Part shown: positions 25,396-34,600 of the stretch, one piece after another
Numbering within the stretch: the stretch's first letter is position 1
Layout: each line of letters opens with the position of its first letter
Position numbers and translations under genes: made by a program
Source of the DNA: Haloplanus sp. XH21
GTDB taxonomy: Archaea; Halobacteriota; Halobacteria; Halobacteriales; Haloferacaceae
Length of the DNA: 64,000 nucleotides
Assembly: GCF_023276355.1 (NCBI RefSeq)
Contig: NZ_JALLPL010000001.1
Span: 1,488,001-1,552,000, forward strand
Reading direction: 5' to 3'
The notes under the pieces: model-generated
The model's database searches: none
What the model was told of the DNA's origin: nothing
The model's input: only the letters and a program-made list of their open reading frames with translations

Positions 25396-25752
25396 ATGAC
25401 TATCTTCAAGGAGAAACTCGACGAGGAGTACATCACGGTCTCCGAGGTCAAAGAGCGCCTCGAAGAGGTTGAGGCCGAACGCGCGGCCGACCCGGATCGC
25501 GAGATGCGCTACGAACTCGCGCGGGCCATCGAACACGCCAACACGTTCGCCGTGCTCGGTGCCGAGGAGTCCCGAGAGTTAGTCGAAGACCTGCTCGACC
25601 TCGAACAGGTCGACGAGAAGGCCGCGTTCAAGATCGCGGATCTGCTCCCACAGGACCGAGACGAGCTCCGGACGGTGTTCGCCCACGGTCGCTACTCGCT
25701 CGACGGCGAGGAACTCGACGAGATTCTGAACGTCGTCGCGAAGTACGCGTAG
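25396..25752 (+). CDS. rpoF: DNA-directed RNA polymerase subunit Rpb4 (RpoF)
   Basis: This 118-residue protein contains ITVSEVKERLEEVEAERAAD and the helical-bundle core ELARAIEHANTFAVL, ending EILNVVAKYA. It is the archaeal Rpb4 homologue, which pairs with Rpb7 (RpoE) to form the polymerase stalk. The longer open frame starts inside L21e; the ATG at 25396 is the conserved start. The stop codon is directly followed by a palindromic element. Confidence 0.92.
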   Translation: MTIFKEKLDEEYITVSEVKERLEEVEAERAADPDREMRYELARAIEHANTFAVLGAEESRELVEDLLDLEQVDEKAAFKIADLLPQDRDELRTVFAHGRYSLDGEELDEILNVVAKYA

Positions 25753-25833
25753 TACGGTTTATTGTCAGTCAGTACCGGAGAATCGCCGACCCGTCTTGGC
25801 GACTCACCGGAAGGCGGTTACAATAATCCGTAT
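25753..25833. repeat. Stop-codon-abutting palindromic element, copy 2
   Basis: Directly after the rpoF TAG, tacggtttattgtcagtcag and accgg at the left are mirrored by caccgg, gttacaataatccgtat at the right, around a GC-rich centre with a second short stem (tcgcc/ggcga). Both ends match the element beyond the PglX-like gene closely. Confidence 0.7.
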
Positions 25834-25944
25834 AAGTCGGGCCCCCGACACGGCTCGCACGACTTTTTCGTCGGCCGCCTCGACGCCGCCAGCGACGCTT
25901 CGGGACCCGCGGCACTCATTACGGTGGCCCCGTGAACGGAGGGT

Positions 25945-27609
25945 ATGATCGCTGTCCCGGACGCCGCCACCCTCTCGCGGCTGGCGGTGGCACTCGCCGT
26001 TCTTGCTGCGGCCGTCGCCGTCGTCGTCCTTGACCGTCCCCGCGGGCGGTGGGGTGCGCAGTTGCGGTCGCGGTTCGTCCTCGGCGTACCCTGGGGGACG
26101 CTCGTTTCCGTCGGGGGCGTCCTCGCCGTGTACCTGTTCGTCCAGGGCGGGTGGCACCACTGGAACGCGCCGGTGACCATCCCCTTCCGGGCGTGGTCGT
26201 ACTTCTCCCCGCTAGGGATGGTGACGGCGGCGTTCGCTCACTCCGGATCGGGGCATCTCGTCGGAAACCTCGTCGGGACGCTCGCGCTGGCGCCCCTGGC
26301 GGAGTACGCGTGGGGACATTTCCCCCGCGAGCGCGGTACCCAGACGTTCACCTCGCCGCTGACGAACCCCTACGTTCGCGGGTTCGTGGCGTTTCCCGCC
26401 GCCGTGCTCGCCGTCGGGCTGTTCACCGCGGTGGTCGCGATCGGGCCGGTGATCGGCTTCTCGGGCGTCGTCTTCGCGTTCGCCGGGTTCGCCCTCGTGC
26501 GCTATCCGATCGCGACGGTGATCGCCATCGCCGTCAGCGACGCGCTCCGGACGCTCTACGGCGCGCTCCGGCAACCCATCGTCTCCGCGAGCGCGGGCCC
26601 CTCGTACTCGTCGCCGTGGTGGGCGGACATCGCCATCCAGGGGCACGCGATCGGCCTACTCGCCGGCGTCCTCCTCGGGGTATGGCTCGCTCGTGTCCGC
26701 GGCGACGACCGCCCCTCCGCGGTGCGGGTCGCGGTCGGCGTGACGCTGTTCGGCATCGCGCAGTCGCTGTGGGCGGTCTACTGGTATCGCGGGAGCGAGA
26801 CGTACGTGCTCTTTCGTGCGGGCGGTCTCGCACTGGTGGTGGCTCTCGCCGTCCTCGTCGCGTCGACTGTCGCCGCGTCGGATCGGCCGCTCATGCCCGT
26901 CGACGACGCCGTGGCGTCCCTTCGGTCGGTCCCCCGGTGGCGCGTCGGCGCGACGGTGCTCCTCCTCTGTACGGCGGCCATCGGCGGCCCGGCCGTGCCC
27001 GTCAACCTGATGACGGCCGCCGAGGGCGACCTGCCCGGCGACGGACGACCGATTTCGGTGCAGGGGTACGAGGTGACCTACGCCGAGAACGTCGAGAACG
27101 GCATGGTGTCGGTCATCGATGTCGAGGCGTTCGGCGAGACGACCAGCGTCAACACCTCGGGGGTGATCGTCCGGAACCGCGACCGGGGCATCTGGATGAC
27201 CGCGGTGTCGAAAGGCCGACTCGCCTTCACGGGATCGACGACCGTCCGCGTCGGCGGCGTCGGCTGGCGGGAGTCGGTCCGCGTCCAGCGACAGGGCTGG
27301 AGCGCCGTCGGCGGCGGCACGGCATACCGGGTTCGGCTCTCGTACGGCGACCAGCGGGTGACGGCGTACACCTCACCACCCGCGCGTGCCGATCCCGTGG
27401 TGGCCGGGCGGAACATCTCCCTCGAAGCCACGTCCGACGCGTTCCGCGTCAACGTCTCCACGACGAACCGTTCGGCCACCGTGTCGGTTCCCGAGCGCAA
27501 CCAGACGGTGTCCGTCGGCGGACTGGAGATCACCAACGTCGAGGGGTCCCTCTACGCCATCGACGGGGGAACACGGGTACGGGTCGCCACGACCGAACGT
27601 TACGACTGA
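25945..27609 (+). CDS. Rhomboid-family intramembrane protease with extracellular C-terminal domain
   Basis: The 554-residue protein has an N-terminal membrane part with about eight helices. It carries the rhomboid signs AHSGSGHLVGNLVG (near 93-106), GFSGVVFAFAGF (catalytic Ser in the GxSG box near 173-176) and IQGHAIGLLAGVLLG (catalytic His). A second half of about 200 residues is beta-rich and hydrophilic, with several Asn-x-Ser/Thr sites, and would lie outside the cell. Rhomboids cleave membrane proteins within the bilayer; the substrate is unknown. Its stop overlaps that of the convergent methyltransferase gene by ten bases. Confidence 0.82.
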   Translation: MIAVPDAATLSRLAVALAVLAAAVAVVVLDRPRGRWGAQLRSRFVLGVPWGTLVSVGGVLAVYLFVQGGWHHWNAPVTIPFRAWSYFSPLGMVTAAFAHSGSGHLVGNLVGTLALAPLAEYAWGHFPRERGTQTFTSPLTNPYVRGFVAFPAAVLAVGLFTAVVAIGPVIGFSGVVFAFAGFALVRYPIATVIAIAVSDALRTLYGALRQPIVSASAGPSYSSPWWADIAIQGHAIGLLAGVLLGVWLARVRGDDRPSAVRVAVGVTLFGIAQSLWAVYWYRGSETYVLFRAGGLALVVALAVLVASTVAASDRPLMPVDDAVASLRSVPRWRVGATVLLLCTAAIGGPAVPVNLMTAAEGDLPGDGRPISVQGYEVTYAENVENGMVSVIDVEAFGETTSVNTSGVIVRNRDRGIWMTAVSKGRLAFTGSTTVRVGGVGWRESVRVQRQGWSAVGGGTAYRVRLSYGDQRVTAYTSPPARADPVVAGRNISLEATSDAFRVNVSTTNRSATVSVPERNQTVSVGGLEITNVEGSLYAIDGGTRVRVATTERYD

Positions 27610-28229
27610 TCCCACTCGATGCGGTACACTTCGGTGTCGATCTCGTGGCGATCGGCGGCGTGGTGATCGAACTGTCGTTCGAGATCGAACTCCGCGGCGA
27701 AGGCGTGGGTCACCTCGCCGTCGTTGTCGGCGGCGAAGGACTCGACGAACTCCTGGCTCCCGGCGTTGTGCACGGAGTACGACACGTCGGCCACGTCGGC
27801 GGCCGTCGCAAGAAACGCGCGATCGGCGTGTTCGTTGCCGGCCTGTGCCCCGAATGGAGGGTTCATCACGACCGTCGTCGGCCCGTCGGGGCATAGCGGG
27901 AGACGCGTCGCGTCGGCCTGGACCCAGTGGATCGGGGTCCGGGTGCCCACCCGTCGCTGGTTCTCGCGGGCGATCCGGAGCGCGCTCCGGTCGATTTCGA
28001 CGCCGACGACCCGATCGGGGCCTCGGAGAGCCGCCCCGAGGGCGAACATGCCGGTGCCGGCGCCGAGATCGAGGACCGTTCGTCCCTCGATGTCGCCGTT
28101 CAGATCGGCGACGTGGACGACGTGCGCCGCCAACTCCGGCGGCGTCGGATACTGTTCGAGGGCCGCCTGTGGGTTCTCGAACCCGGCGACGACGGCCAAC
28201 TGCCCCGCGAGGCCGGCTTTGGTCGCCAT
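27600..28229 (-). CDS. METTL5-like SAM-dependent methyltransferase
   Basis: The 209-residue protein has a class-I methyltransferase core: YPTPPELAAHV, the SAM-binding loop VLDLGAGTGMFALGA (near 52-66), VVGVEIDRSALRIA and the catalytic NPPFGAQAGNEHADRAFL, an N6-adenine type NPPF motif. The arrangement matches archaeal METTL5/RlmG-like RNA methyltransferases. The expected target is a structured RNA such as 16S rRNA adenine, but this is inference. Start ATG 28229 matches the family; eight extra codons upstream are unlikely. Confidence 0.78.
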   Translation of the reverse strand: MATKAGLAGQLAVVAGFENPQAALEQYPTPPELAAHVVHVADLNGDIEGRTVLDLGAGTGMFALGAALRGPDRVVGVEIDRSALRIARENQRRVGTRTPIHWVQADATRLPLCPDGPTTVVMNPPFGAQAGNEHADRAFLATAADVADVSYSVHNAGSQEFVESFAADNDGEVTHAFAAEFDLERQFDHHAADRHEIDTEVYRIEWDQS

Positions 28230-28366
28230 CAGCAACTCACCGCCTCGACCCACGGCGTCCGTCCACGCGCCGCCTCGTCGCAGGACCGTGTGGGTGTCAT
28301 ATGCGTCGTGACATATTCTTTGGTTATACTAAAGTCTTTGTGAATGTTCAACAGTAATCACTCGGC

Positions 28367-28930
28367 TCACGCTGCACACGACCAGACGCCGCGCCCGTTC
28401 GCTCGGGCCGTGCGTTCGAGCGACGCGTAGCGGTCGCGCTCCTGGAACGACGAGTCGTAGAGGCGGGCGTGGCCGCGTTCGAGCAGCGCCGCGTTGAACT
28501 GCTCGCCGTCGATGACGACGTACGCGAGCAGTCGCCCGTAGCCACCGCGTCGGTCCGCGAGGGGGTCGAATCGGAGCGTGACCTGCTCTCCGGCGAGCGT
28601 CTCGACGGCGAACTCGCTCGCGCGCTCACCCTGACGTCGCAGGCAGTCGCGTCCCGCTTCCGTGTCGGGGACGCCTTCGAACTCCGCGGGGGCGTTCTCG
28701 GCCTGGACCTCCGGGGTGTCGACGCCGAGCAGTCGTATCGTGTCCGTCGATCCGTTCGCGAGGCGCACGTCGACGGTGTCGCCGTCGACTACGTCTATCA
28801 CGCGAGCGGTCGTTTCGCTGGCGGTCGCCGTCGACTGCGCGCCGTCGGGTGCGGGCGGCGAATCCGGGATGCCGCCACACCCGGCGGTCACCAGCAGGCA
28901 CAGCGAGAGGAGGGCGACCCATCGGCGCAC
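28367..28930 (-). CDS. Staphylococcal-nuclease-like (SNase) lipoprotein
   Basis: The protein has a signal peptide with lipobox (LCLLVTAGCGG) and then a nuclease fold: ARVIDVVDGDTVDVRL, IRLLGVDTPEV and, later, GYGRLLAYVVIDG and ERGHARLYD. The acidic and arginine residues match the SNase active site (Asp, Asp, Arg, Glu and Arg). It is probably an exported, Ca-dependent nuclease attached to the outer face of the membrane. The frame reaches back to a GTG at 28972, right after the argS stop. A second GTG at 28930 gives a normal lipoprotein signal and was chosen. Confidence 0.82.
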   Translation of the reverse strand: MRRWVALLSLCLLVTAGCGGIPDSPPAPDGAQSTATASETTARVIDVVDGDTVDVRLANGSTDTIRLLGVDTPEVQAENAPAEFEGVPDTEAGRDCLRRQGERASEFAVETLAGEQVTLRFDPLADRRGGYGRLLAYVVIDGEQFNAALLERGHARLYDSSFQERDRYASLERTARANGRGVWSCAA

Positions 28931-28972
28931 GTCTCCGTCATCGGTCCGGTGGCGGATAAACGCCGCGGGCAC

Positions 28973-30871
28973 TCACATCTCCTCGAGCGTGTCGATGCCG
29001 AGGAGGCCGAGACCGTTCTCGAACACCTGTTTCGTGGCCTCTGTGAGGACGAGGCGTTCGTCGGCGGCCGACTCCGAATCAAGCACCCGGTTCTTGTGAT
29101 AGAAGGAGTTGAACACGTGCGCTAGGTCGAGGAGGTAGCGCGCGAGCGGTGCGGCGTCGTACCGCTCCTCGCACTGGTCGAGGACGAGCGGATAGCGACC
29201 GAGATGGTAGATCAGGTCGTGGTCCGTGGCGTTGAATGCCGCGGGGTCGATGGTCTCTACGTCCGGGATTCCCGGCGCCGAATCGAGGATGCTGTACGCT
29301 CGGGTCGTCGCGTACTGGACGTACGGTCCCGTATCGCCTTCGAGCGAGACGGCTTCGTCGATATCGAACGTGATGTCCTTCCCGCGATTCGAGGCTACCA
29401 TCCCGTATTTGACCGTCGCGAGCGCGATCTTGCGCGCGATGGCCTCGACTTCCCCCTCGTCGACGTTCCGCCCCTTCTCCTCGACGATGTCGCGGGCGCG
29501 CTCGCGGGCCTGGTCGATCACTTCGCGAACGGTGATGATCTGCCCGCCCCGCGTCGACATGCTCCCCTCGGGGAGGCTGATCATCCCGTAGTTGATGTGT
29601 TTCAGGCGAATGTCCATGTAGCCCATCTTCCGCGCGGCGACGAACAACTGCCGGAAGTAGCGGTCCTGCTCGCTCGCGACGACGTACACCGACTGGTCGG
29701 CGTCGAACTCCTGGATGCGGTATTCGATGGTCGCGAGGTCGCGAGTGCCGTAGATGGTAGACCCGTCGGATTTGACGATGTAGAACGGGTCGAAGCCGGC
29801 GTCCTCGATGCTCTCGGCCTCCTCAAGCATCTCACGAGCACGATCGAGCGACGGGTCGACATTGGCTTCCTCGGGATCGCCGGCGCCCTCGATGTCGTCC
29901 GGATAGATCGGAATGAACACCGAGTCGTCCGGGCCGCGCATCGCCACGTCGTTCTCCAGCGCCGTCTCGATGACCACGTCGTTCCACCCCTCCCGGGCGT
30001 AGAAACTCTCGCCGATCCAGAGGTCGAAGTCGACGCCGAGTTCGGCGTAGATGGACTCGAAGCGCTCGATGCTCGCCTCGCGGAACCGCTCCCAGCGCTC
30101 GACGGCCGTCTCGTCGCCCTGCTCGAGGCGGGCGAACCACTCCTTGCCCGCCTCGGTGTGGTAGGTTCGCTCGTCGTCGACGGCTTGTTCGAACTCGTCG
30201 GTGAGCGCGCCGAACTCCTCGACGTCTTCGAGCATCGAATCCCGCTGTTCGAACTGCTGGTACAGTTCGAGCAGGTGTGAAATAGGATCGGATTCGAAGG
30301 CGTCCTCGTCGCCGTACTCGACGTATTCGTGGAGCAGGTTGCCGAACTGGACGCCCCAGTCCCCGAGGTGGTTGTCGCGGGTCACGTCGTGGCCGCGCTC
30401 CTCCAAGATGTTCATCAGCGCGTCGCTGAGGATGGTGTTGCGCAGGTGGCCGACGTGGAGCGGCTTGGCGATGTTCGGCGAGGAGACATCCGCGAGGATC
30501 CGGTCGGGATCGGCCACTTCCTGTGCGCCATAGCCCGACGCTTCCGAATCGATCTGAGTGAGCGTCCGGCGAGCCATGCGCTCGACGTCGAGGTGGTAGT
30601 TGATGTGGCCGTTTTCGACGGTGACCGCGCGGACGCTGTCGGGCAGGCCGTGGTTCCGGTGGGCCGCGGCGATGTCGTCGGCGACGGCCATCGGGTTCAC
30701 GCCCTCGTCGGCCGCGATGGCAAACGAGATGGCCGACGAGAACTCCCCTTTCTCCTCGTCGTCGAAGTCTTCGAGTTCGAGGGCGGACGCGTCGACGTCG
30801 CGGTCGTACCCTTCCTCGGCGACCGCCGCGCGGAGGCCGTCGACCAACTCCTGTCTAATAGAGCGAAGCAT
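28973..30871 (-). CDS. argS: Arginyl-tRNA synthetase
   Basis: This 632-residue class-I synthetase has the N-terminal Add1 domain, the HIGH-type box SSPNIAKPLHVGHLRNT, DNHLGDWGVQFG, and MSTRGGQIITV at the KMSKS position, where archaeal ArgRS sequences deviate from the canonical motif. A C-terminal DALR anticodon-binding domain includes LAHVFNSFYHKNRVL. It charges tRNA-Arg; two tRNA-Arg genes lie just upstream of it. The ATG at 30871 (MLRSIRQEL) is preferred over the one at 30889. Confidence 0.95.
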   Translation of the reverse strand: MLRSIRQELVDGLRAAVAEEGYDRDVDASALELEDFDDEEKGEFSSAISFAIAADEGVNPMAVADDIAAAHRNHGLPDSVRAVTVENGHINYHLDVERMARRTLTQIDSEASGYGAQEVADPDRILADVSSPNIAKPLHVGHLRNTILSDALMNILEERGHDVTRDNHLGDWGVQFGNLLHEYVEYGDEDAFESDPISHLLELYQQFEQRDSMLEDVEEFGALTDEFEQAVDDERTYHTEAGKEWFARLEQGDETAVERWERFREASIERFESIYAELGVDFDLWIGESFYAREGWNDVVIETALENDVAMRGPDDSVFIPIYPDDIEGAGDPEEANVDPSLDRAREMLEEAESIEDAGFDPFYIVKSDGSTIYGTRDLATIEYRIQEFDADQSVYVVASEQDRYFRQLFVAARKMGYMDIRLKHINYGMISLPEGSMSTRGGQIITVREVIDQARERARDIVEEKGRNVDEGEVEAIARKIALATVKYGMVASNRGKDITFDIDEAVSLEGDTGPYVQYATTRAYSILDSAPGIPDVETIDPAAFNATDHDLIYHLGRYPLVLDQCEERYDAAPLARYLLDLAHVFNSFYHKNRVLDSESAADERLVLTEATKQVFENGLGLLGIDTLEEM

Positions 30872-30979
30872 TCGTTGGGGATTGCTCACCCCTACGCCCG
30901 CATAAATCTCACTACCTGGCCGTGAGAACGGCGTCCACGTCGGGTGACCGAGTCGCGGCGCTCGTCGTCGTTGCGTCGG

Positions 30980-31446
30980 CGTCCCGACGGAGTCTCACGC
31001 GAGCGTTAGCGAGCGTGAGGCACGTCAGATCGCGAATAAAATGAGCGTCCTGACGGAGTCCGTGCGAGTTTCACGAGCACGGGCGCACTAGAGCGGAGCG
31101 TAGCTCTTGAAGAAGAAGTCAGATTGTGAACGGAGCGAGACCGAAGGTCCCCTCTGTCGCCGTTGGTCAGCAAAACGTCCCGACGGAGTTCCACGCGAGC
31201 GTCAGCGAGCGTGGAGCACGTCGGGGCGCGAATGAAATGAGCGTCCCGACGGAGATTTGAACTCACTCACTTCGCTTCGTTCGTTCGCTGCTCAAATCTC
31301 CGTGTCTCCGTTCTTGCCGATGCGGACGACTCGCTACGCTCGTCGTCATTGCGTCGACATCCCGACGGAGTTCCACGCGAGCGTCAGCGAGCGTGGAGCA
31401 CGTCGGGGCGTGAATGAAATGAGCGTCCCGACGGAGATTTGAACTC
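30980..31446. repeat. Tandem imperfect repeats containing tRNA-Arg 3'-end copies
   Basis: An 89-bp unit occurs at 31176-31264 and 31358-31446 with only three differences. A more diverged copy lies at 30980-31068. Each near-identical unit ends with gtcccgacggagatttgaactc, the 3' end (acceptor and T arm) of the tRNA-Arg(CCG) gene, and the last unit ends inside the real tRNA. The units also contain the inverted cacgcgagcg/cgagcgtg motif. The region 30872-31423 contains no convincing gene. Confidence 0.7.
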
Positions 31447-31495
31447 CGGTCCCTGGCTCCGGAAGCCAAGAGGATATCCACTACCCTATCGGGAC
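31424..31495 (-). tRNA. tRNA-Arg (anticodon CCG)
   Basis: On the minus strand the gene begins GTCCCGATAGGGTAGTGG and ends in TCGGGAC plus G discriminator; the two 7-base acceptor arms pair fully. The anticodon arm is TTGGC-TTCCGGA-GCCAG, giving anticodon CCG, read as arginine. The T arm has the GTTCAAATC loop. No intron is seen, and CCA is not encoded. Its 3' end is duplicated at 31242-31264. Confidence 0.93.
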
Positions 31496-31573
31496 TCGGG
31501 TCCAGATTCGCCTGAGCGACCTATATACCTATTGATCGCAAATGATTCGGCAGCGTGCGAGTGTCGCCGGTTC

Positions 31574-31655
31574 ATACGGTGTATTGTGAGTCAGTGCCGG
31601 TGGTTCGCGGAAACAGTCCGGCGAACCACCGGCACACAGTGACAATAATCCGTAT
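31574..31655. repeat. Stop-codon-abutting palindromic element, copy 3
   Basis: An 82-bp near-perfect palindrome. The left arm (atacggtgtattgtgagtca, then gtgccggtggttcgc) pairs with the right arm (gcgaaccaccggcac, then gacaataatccgtat) around a centre with gaaacagtcc. Its right end overlaps the stop codon of the PglX-like gene by one base. Read in the direction of that gene, the sequence after the stop (tacggattattgtcactgt) is almost the same as after purF. Confidence 0.78.
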
Positions 31656-34600
31656 CAGAGAACGTCCTCGTCGACGAGTTTCGGCACGATTTCGGCGTCG
31701 GCCAGCGGCGTGATGTTGATCGCGACGCCGTGGTTTGGGATCGGATGGTACCCTTGCGTCGTGATCTCGGCGAGCGCGCGATCACGCCACGTCGACGGGA
31801 GCGCCGACGCGAGCGTCTCGCAGTGATCGCTGATCCCCTCCGCGAGTGCGGTGTACTCGTCGAATCCGGTCGCGAGCGCCGCGAGTCGGGTCGCCGCGCC
31901 GTCCTGCAAGCCGTCCATCGGATCGCCGTCCGCGTCCAGGAACGCCGTCCCCTCGCGCCCGTAGTAGTAGGCCATGAAGAGGATCCCGTTGCTCGCGTAG
32001 TGCGTGGATCCGACGAGGTCGTCGTAGTACTCGAAGAGATCGTAGTGATGGGCTTCGACGGGCTCCTCGGGTGGCTTCGCGTACGCCTCACAGGCGCGTT
32101 CGAGGGCGACGAGCGCGTCGATCCATTCCGCCCGTTCCGACGCGACCTGCTCCCAGAACGTCGGCGAGAAGTTGTCCGCGAACCACTCGTCGGACTGCCG
32201 GTCGCGGAGGTCGTCGAGGACGCCGAGTCGTTTCTCGGTCGCGTCTCGGAACGACGCGACCATCGACGCGAGGTCGGCGGCGAGCGCGCGGTGATCCGCG
32301 TCGATATCGCGCGGCGTCGTCGCGCTGAGGTCGTGTAGTACGTCCTCGAAGACCGCGATCTGTTCGAGCGCACTCGCGTAGCGATCGGCGGCGTCGGCGG
32401 CGTCGCCCCGCTCGCTCGCGCTCAGTGATTCGTCGCGCCGGCGACGGTCCGCGGCCGACCGTCGCTCCCGAAGGGCCGCGTTCCGCGGTTCGAGATACCG
32501 GTTCGTCAGGCGGTCGAACAGTCCGCTGTCGAGGCCGTGGTAGTCGACGAGACACGCGAATCCGACGCCTTTGGCGTCGGGGACGAGCCGTTCGGTCGTG
32601 AGACGCCAGACGATCGGCGTCTTCTCCATCGTCTCGACGTGGTACTGGAAGAAGTCCTCGGCTAGCCACGCCCGGAGGTTCGGATAGGCCTCGTCGGTGG
32701 CGGACTCGGCACCGAGGATGTCGTCGACTTCGATCAGGCGCTCGTCCGCAAACTCGCCGTAGGCGTCGTGGAATCGGTCGACGACGCGGTCGAGGATCGT
32801 CGTCTGGTCGGTCGCCGTCTCCTGAATGGGGACGATACCGTCGTCCGCAGCACGGACGGCAGCCATCGCGAAGTGATGGACGAGGCGTTTCACGTCGGAG
32901 TCGAGCGTCGCCGGTGGTTCGGGAACGTCGTCCGGATCCGGCACCGTTCGGTCGGCCGGGTCCTCCGCGGTCCGGAGGAAGATTTCGGCCTTCACGCGGT
33001 CGTTGATCCCGTCCGGTAGCCCGAGCGCGTCCGCGACGATCGAATCGGCGTGGTCGGACAGCCGTTCGAGTTCCCGGGTCTGCTCGCGGCGGCGGCGTTC
33101 GACCGCTCGTGCAGCCTCGCTGATCGACCACGCCGGGTCGATGTCCGCTCTGTCCACGTCGGGGATTTCGACCGGTGTCCGACCGCCAGAATCGTCGTAG
33201 AACTGATCCGCGGCCGGGTTCGGAACGAGCGCCGGGCCGACGTAGCCTGGATACCGCGGATCGCTCGCCTTCTCGCTCGCGACGAGCGCGTACTGCTGTT
33301 TCGCGATCGCTTCGAGGTCGTCTCTCTCGGTCAACGCGTCGTGCCACGGGATGCGCCCGACGACTTCGATCTGCCAGTCGCGCTCCGGCGTGAGCGAGAG
33401 AAAGAGTCCGTGGTACACGGTCGAATTGAGCACGCACAGCAACAGCCAGGGCGAGTACCCCTCGGTCGGGAACAGCATCGACCCCGTCACGTCGAACACG
33501 GCACCGGGGACGTAGCCGAACCGACGGCCCGTTCGCTTGATGTACGACCAGGTGAGGCCGTCCCGCATGTAGAACTCGTCGTTCCGGATGACGGAGTTGG
33601 GGTAGCGAGCGAGCCGTTTCCCGTCTTCCGACCAGTCGATGGTTGTCGTCTGTTCGGGGAGCATCCAGGCATCCGTGCCGCCCTTCGCGAACGGCTGGAA
33701 CGCCTCGCCCCGGGACTCCCAGTGTGCGCGAACGAATCGGCGGTTGTTCCCCGTCTGGAGCCCCGTTTTGATTTCTGCGACCCGCTCCCCGTCGATGTCC
33801 GCGATGTCCGGGCCGAGTTTTAGCGCGCTCTCGTGGAGGGATCGAATCTCCGGTGGCGTCGAGTAGGTGAGCGGCGTGCCGGGGACGGTCGCGAACTCGT
33901 CCAGTTCGACGGTGTAGTATCGCTGTACCGCACACTCCGCGCCGGCCACGACGCTCGCAAAGACGGACTCTTTCTGTCCGCGGTCCACGTCGTGCAGACG
34001 GATGAACTCGCCGCGCATGTCCGGCGACGTCGTCTCCGCCGACGTTCGCACCACCGTCCCGACGGTTCCGACTGTCGCGTTGTCGAGGATGCCGTACCCG
34101 TATTCGGCGAGGAAGTCGAAACCACCCTTCGAGCCGACGAAATCCTCGCGGAACTCCTGAAACGAGCGTTTGAACAGCAAGGTCCACGGCACCAGCATCC
34201 CGATGCGGCCGTTCTCTTTCACGAGCGCGTCACACGCCTCGAAGAAGGCGATGTAGAACTCGGGGTAGTACCGGTATCGCTCTTCGAGATACTGGCGGAT
34301 GGTCTCGGGCATCCGCTTGCCGCTCCCGTAGGGCGGGTTCATCAGCGCCACGTCGTAGTCCTGTGCCAACACGTCGAGCAAGCGAACGAAACTCCGCAGG
34401 TCCTTCGCCAGGAAGGAGTCCTCGTCTCGGTGCGCCGAAATCGCGTCGCGAAGGCTGTGGAGCACGCTCTGCAGCGAGCGGTCAGCGGTGAAGTCTTCGG
34501 CGAACGTCAACTGCGTCCCGTCATCGCCGTCGAACAGTTCGTCGAGCGTGCCTCGAACGTCGAGCAAGCTCCCGAGGCCGTGGACCTCCTCGAACGCACT

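Noticed and set aside
26049-27896. 615-codon plus-strand frame inside the rhomboid gene
   Set aside because: Arg/Pro-rich shadow in another frame of the same gene; it lacks any hydrophobic pattern or motif.
30980-31446. Repeats considered as a CRISPR array
   Set aside because: There are only three diverged units of about 89 bp with tRNA sequence inside and no regular short repeats or unique spacers; no cas genes nearby.
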